Origin: Pullilachnospira_A gallistercoris
GTDB taxonomy: Bacteria; Bacillota; Clostridia; Lachnospirales; Lachnospiraceae
Assembly: GCA_018712125.1 (NCBI GenBank)
Contig: DVHM01000082.1
Span: 1 to 55,836, forward strand
DNA: 55,836 nucleotides
Direction: 5' to 3'
Shown in pieces: positions 53,206-55,836 of the stretch. A program made the translations under genes and the position numbers. The notes below the pieces were generated by a model that saw only the letters and a program-made list of their open reading frames with translations, was not told the DNA's origin and ran no database searches. Position 1 is the first letter of the stretch; the number at the start of each line of letters is the position of its first letter.

Positions 53206-53532
53206 ATGAGCAGAAATATTCACAATGAGCGGACAGACCGGTTGTTAGACGGTATCCTCAGCCTTCAAAACCGGGAGGAAGCCTACCGGTTTTTTGAGGA
53301 TCTTTGTACGGTCAATGAACTGGAATCTCTGGGACAGCGCTTTGAGGTGGCAGGGATGCTCCGTGAGGATCGCACCTATCAGGATATTGCCCAGACCACC
53401 GGCGCTTCCACTGCTACCATCAGTCGGGTAAACCGGTGTCTGAATTACGGGACCGACGGTTATGTGATGGTGCTGGATCGGATGTCGAATGAAAATCAGC
53501 GATCCGGTCAATCAGAAGAGACGAAACCGTGA
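53206..53532 (+). CDS. TrpR-like regulator YerC/YecD
   Basis: 108-residue DNA-binding protein of the TrpR/YerC family. LLDGILSLQNREEAYRFFEDLCT, LGQRFEVAGML and helix-turn-helix TYQDIAQTTGASTATISRVNRCLNYG are diagnostic. Start at 53206 with AAAGGGGTGG upstream; a GTG at 53164 is less likely. The last ~15 residues are a tail beyond the usual end, and the 3' end overlaps the convergent YitT gene by 113 bp. Target unknown. Confidence 0.9.
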   Translation: MSRNIHNERTDRLLDGILSLQNREEAYRFFEDLCTVNELESLGQRFEVAGMLREDRTYQDIAQTTGASTATISRVNRCLNYGTDGYVMVLDRMSNENQRSGQSEETKP

Positions 53533-54109
53533 CTGTTATCAGCGAGAAGGCGATGCGCTGCAGCGGAATGTAGCTTAAGGACAGCAGAAGCACGGTAATG
53601 TCTGTGAACAGGTAGGCTTTGGACAGACGGCAGTGGGAGATGCGGGAGATGGCAAGGGCCAGAGCATCGTCTCCACCGCTGGAGCCGCCCTGCCGGACAA
53701 TGATGCCGACGCCGGCGCCCACGAAGGCTCCGCCCAGGAGGGCGGCTGCCAGAGGATGATCGCTCAGATCCGGCAGCAGGAAGGGAAAACGCTCCCAGAT
53801 GCCGTAGCAGAGCGAAACACAGGCGGTGGACAGGATGGATGTCCGAATGAATTTTTTGCCGAGGTAGCGGAAGGCAAGCAGATAGCAGGCCACGTCCAGT
53901 ACCGGTGTGATCAGAGCGGGGGAGAAGCCCAGCCAGTGTTCTGCCAGAAGCATCAACCCGATGACGCCTCCCTCTGTGATATCTACCCGTTGATGAATAT
54001 TGTGAATGCCGAAGGAATAGATGGCCGCGCCGGCCATGATGAAAAGCACATGCTTTACCGTCAGTCCTTCGGTTATTTTTTTGAAAAATTTTGTGATAGT
54101 TGTTTTCAT
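53420..54109 (-). CDS. YitT/YczE-type multipass membrane protein
   Basis: 229 residues with about five membrane segments (starting VLFIMAGAAIYSFGIHNIHQ), then GGVIGLMLL, the conserved GGAFVGAGVGIIVRQGGSSGGDDALALAIS and YIPLQRIAFSLITVTVSSLLIDRI. The YitT C-terminal DUF2179 domain is absent (short form). The last ~24 residues are hydrophilic and antisense to yerC. Expressed from a MerR-type promoter shared with the divergent regulator at 54176, so it may be an efflux-like or stress protein under that regulator; substrate unknown. Ribosome-binding site AAAGGAG. Confidence 0.85.
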   Translation of the reverse strand: MKTTITKFFKKITEGLTVKHVLFIMAGAAIYSFGIHNIHQRVDITEGGVIGLMLLAEHWLGFSPALITPVLDVACYLLAFRYLGKKFIRTSILSTACVSLCYGIWERFPFLLPDLSDHPLAAALLGGAFVGAGVGIIVRQGGSSGGDDALALAISRISHCRLSKAYLFTDITVLLLSLSYIPLQRIAFSLITVTVSSLLIDRIADFHSTSDPAPSHNRRSRNSDTGLPD

Positions 54110-54134
54110 ATGGTTGACTCCTTTGTCAGACGTT

Positions 54135-54165
54135 ATCATAAAGGATATAGTAACTATAAGGTCAA
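54135..54165 (-). promoter_or_regulatory. MerR-type promoter (19-bp spacer with dyad) of the YitT gene
   Basis: Minus strand TTGACC (54165-54160), 19-bp spacer, TATGAT (54140-54135). The spacer contains a perfect dyad TATAGT-T-ACTATA (54146-54158). This is the geometry activated by MerR/BmrR regulators, and the divergent gene is one. Confidence 0.8.
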
Positions 54166-54175
54166 GGAGATTTTT

Positions 54176-55006
54176 ATGAAAGATTATTTTTCCATCGGAG
54201 AGTTGGCGGATTTCCAACAGATTTCCAAGCAGACATTGATTTACTATGACAAAATCGGACTTTTTCAGCCTGCCTATGTGGATCCCCAGACGGGATACCG
54301 CTACTACAGCGCAAGTCAGATCGACTATCTGGATACAATTCTGATTATGAAGAAGATCGGATTTTCCCTGAAGGAGATTCAGGAGCATATGCACCATTTT
54401 AACGTGGACAAGAGTCTCGCGGCTTTCCGGCATCAACTTTCGGTTATCGACGCAAAGATACAGGAACTGAATATGATTCGAAGCCGTGTGGCCCACAGAT
54501 GCGAGCAGATAGAGCAGGCAAAGGAGTACACCGGGCATGGGGAGGAGGTAACGGTTGAGCGTGTCCAGGAGCAGTTCCTTCTGTACCGGGATGTGGAGGA
54601 GCCCTGCTCCATGCGGGAGATCAGCATCGCTACCAAGGAGTGCTTTGCCCAGGCTTCCCGGGAGAGCGTGCCGATCTTTTTCCAGTGCGGGGTGGTGGTT
54701 CCGCTGCAGCGCATCCAAAAGGGAAGGTTTACCGAAGCCTCCAGAGCTTTTGTGGTTACGGAGCCGTCGGATCGCACAGAAAATATTGAGAGGATTCCGG
54801 CGGGGCTCTGCGCCAGTATCTGCCATGAGGGGGATTATGCCTCCATCGGCGCGTCCTACCGCAAGCTGCAGGAAAGCTGTCGGAGACAATCTCTGGAAAT
54901 TATCTCCGATGCCTATGAGTTCTGTATTAACGATTATCTTACTTCAGGAAATGAAAAGGAATATCTTACCAGAATTGTTTTCTACGTCAGACCGTCAGAT
55001 CAATGA
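54176..55006 (+). CDS. MerR-family regulator with GyrI-like effector domain (BmrR/BltR type)
   Basis: 276 residues starting MKDYFSIGELADFQQISKQTLIYYDKIGLFQP, a MerR winged helix. YRYYSASQIDYLDTILIMKKIGFSLKEIQEHM and a coiled coil (about residues 75-120) follow, then a ligand-binding half with ...VERVQEQFLLYRDVEEP to ...YLTRIVFYVRPSDQ resembling BmrR/GyrI drug-binding domains. Ribosome-binding site CAAGGAGA. Likely activates the divergent YitT gene in response to a hydrophobic or cationic ligand. The 3' end overlaps the convergent DUF1836 gene by 20 bp. Confidence 0.9.
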   Translation: MKDYFSIGELADFQQISKQTLIYYDKIGLFQPAYVDPQTGYRYYSASQIDYLDTILIMKKIGFSLKEIQEHMHHFNVDKSLAAFRHQLSVIDAKIQELNMIRSRVAHRCEQIEQAKEYTGHGEEVTVERVQEQFLLYRDVEEPCSMREISIATKECFAQASRESVPIFFQCGVVVPLQRIQKGRFTEASRAFVVTEPSDRTENIERIPAGLCASICHEGDYASIGASYRKLQESCRRQSLEIISDAYEFCINDYLTSGNEKEYLTRIVFYVRPSDQ

Positions 55007-55571
55007 ACTTTTCGATCAGAAGTTTTTTCACATACACGTCAAAACTGAGGAGACAGATAAACGCGAAGCTCTGCAGAGCTTCCCTGTCCTCCTCGGGAGC
55101 GTCGGCGAAGGTTTTCTGGCTGGCACTGTACTTTGACAGGATGTCCTTGAAGAGATTTCGGGATTCTGCCTGTCCCATCTCTACCAGTTCTTTGTAAATA
55201 TCAAAAAAAGAAGTGTCCGTATCTTTCCCAAAATACTTCTCGGTAATGGGTTTCAGCAGTGTCTGAATATCTTTTATGCTGAGAAAACTCTTAAAATAGT
55301 AGATATAGATCAGCATCAAAAGATGATCTCTGGAGTATTTTTTCTTGTCCGGAGAGGGGAGAACGTGATTTTTCGTGTAGTTGTTGATCATGGTCTTGGT
55401 CAGCAGCTTGTCCTCCGGGCTGCGCTTTACCGACTCCAGGTGGGAGTCGATAAAGGTGGTAACCTGATCTACGTACAGATCAATATCCGGGATATCTTCG
55501 GGTTTCACATAATCCAGCCGGGAATATGTTTTCAGCAGTTCATTTAAGAGTTGTCTGGATTCAGAATGCAT
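54987..55571 (-). CDS. DUF1836 family protein (HTH-like)
   Basis: 194 residues. The N-terminal half LTKTMINNYTKNHVLPSPDKKKYSRDHLLMLIYIYYFK is the MerR-like winged-helix region of DUF1836 proteins; SIKDIQTLLKPI follows, then a helical C-terminal half. Probably a transcriptional regulator; target unknown. Promoter at 55601-55629, ribosome-binding site AAGGTGG. Confidence 0.87.
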   Translation of the reverse strand: MHSESRQLLNELLKTYSRLDYVKPEDIPDIDLYVDQVTTFIDSHLESVKRSPEDKLLTKTMINNYTKNHVLPSPDKKKYSRDHLLMLIYIYYFKSFLSIKDIQTLLKPITEKYFGKDTDTSFFDIYKELVEMGQAESRNLFKDILSKYSASQKTFADAPEEDREALQSFAFICLLSFDVYVKKLLIEKFIDLTV

Positions 55572-55600
55572 ATAACCACCTTAAGCCTTTCTTATCCTAT

Positions 55601-55629
55601 AGTATATAGTTTTTAAAACCGTATGGCAA
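55601..55629 (-). promoter_or_regulatory. Promoter of DUF1836 gene
   Basis: Minus strand TTGCCA (55629-55624), 17-bp spacer, TATACT (55606-55601), about 30 bp before the ATG. Confidence 0.7.
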
Positions 55630-55670
55630 GGTGTTTGTGCTAAAAAATGTGGTTGAGAAAAGGGTAAAAT

Positions 55671-55836
55671 TTACTCTGCCTCATCCGAGCAGAGGGCATG
55701 ATTCAACAGCTCAAAATCAAGCACCAGCTGCTGAATGTGAGCAGCCTGTTCCAGGGTAAGATTGGTCGTGTCGATACAGGAATACTGTCTGTCCAACTCC
55801 AGCAGGAAGTCCGTGGAGCAACCGAAAAACTTCGCG
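55671..55836 (-). CDS. C-terminal end of an XRE-family regulator (cut by window edge)
   Basis: Only the last 54 codons are in the window, read on the minus strand from 55835 to the TAA at 55671. AKFFGCSTDFLLEL is the typical end of an XRE helix-turn-helix domain (KFFGVSTDYLLG in many members), followed by a short acidic helical tail ending LCSDEAE. The N-terminal part lies beyond the window. Target unknown. Confidence 0.75.
   Translation of the reverse strand, partial: AKFFGCSTDFLLELDRQYSCIDTTNLTLEQAAHIQQLVLDFELLNHALCSDEAE

Overview
The window is about 55.8 kb of a bacterial chromosome. Gene content points to a strictly anaerobic, fermentative, saccharolytic member of the Clostridia, most likely a Lachnospiraceae-type gut commensal: pyruvate formate-lyase with its activase, a group-B-like [FeFe] hydrogenase, D-lactate dehydrogenase, an aldo/keto reductase with a C-terminal ferredoxin domain, a complete glucuronate pathway, seven different glycoside hydrolases and many Firmicutes-type regulators (PadR, MerR, AraC, YerC, DUF1836). 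Family placement is inference from protein types; no rRNA is present. Coding density is high, genes lie on both strands, and several convergent pairs overlap at their ends. I see no phage, transposase, CRISPR array or plasmid genes.

Layout. 1-3.9 kb: pflB and pflA, separated by a compact toxin/antisense-RNA unit, then tRNA-Val(CAC). 3.9-7.8 kb: AraC regulator divergent from a large GH106-like enzyme. 7.8-10.2 kb: PadR / permease-prefix membrane protein / DUF4097 operon (minus). 10.3-20.4 kb: a plus-strand run of cysK, GH31, AI-2E-type permease, MMPL (RND) exporter and a membrane-anchored GLUG-repeat protein; the last two overlap. 20.5-23.9 kb: D-LDH, [FeFe] hydrogenase, PHP phosphatase. 23.9-30.2 kb: AraC regulator divergent from uxuA, an SDR fructuronate reductase, eda, uxaC and kdgK, which together convert glucuronate to pyruvate and glyceraldehyde-3-phosphate. 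30.4-34.2 kb: shortened GH32, ybaK-type deacylase, maf, and a MerR regulator divergent from the ferredoxin-fused aldo/keto reductase. 34.4-39.6 kb: GH2 and GH78. 39.7-40.5 kb: a decayed locus in which a frameshifted small membrane-protein gene is fused to a headless histidine kinase. 40.6-45.8 kb: RamA/RACo-like Fe-S ASKHA protein, GH43, GH51. 45.9-49.2 kb: larB-larC-CDF transporter, coupled by ATGA overlaps. 49.2-55.8 kb: DUF4317, asnS-asnA-yerC, a YitT protein divergent from a BmrR-like MerR regulator, DUF1836, and the 3' end of an XRE regulator.

How the parts fit. Glycoside hydrolases without signal peptides would release rhamnose, arabinose, xylose, galactose, glucose, fructose and uronates from imported oligosaccharides; the uronate branch and fermentation genes then consume them. 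The most interesting items are the type I toxin-antitoxin-like unit inside the pfl locus, the MMPL/GLUG envelope pair, the lar-CDF metal operon with an N-D-D-D transporter site, two MerR-type 19-bp-spacer promoters with perfect dyads, a 21-bp-spaced direct repeat in front of the uronate operon, and the kinase/membrane-protein gene fusion.
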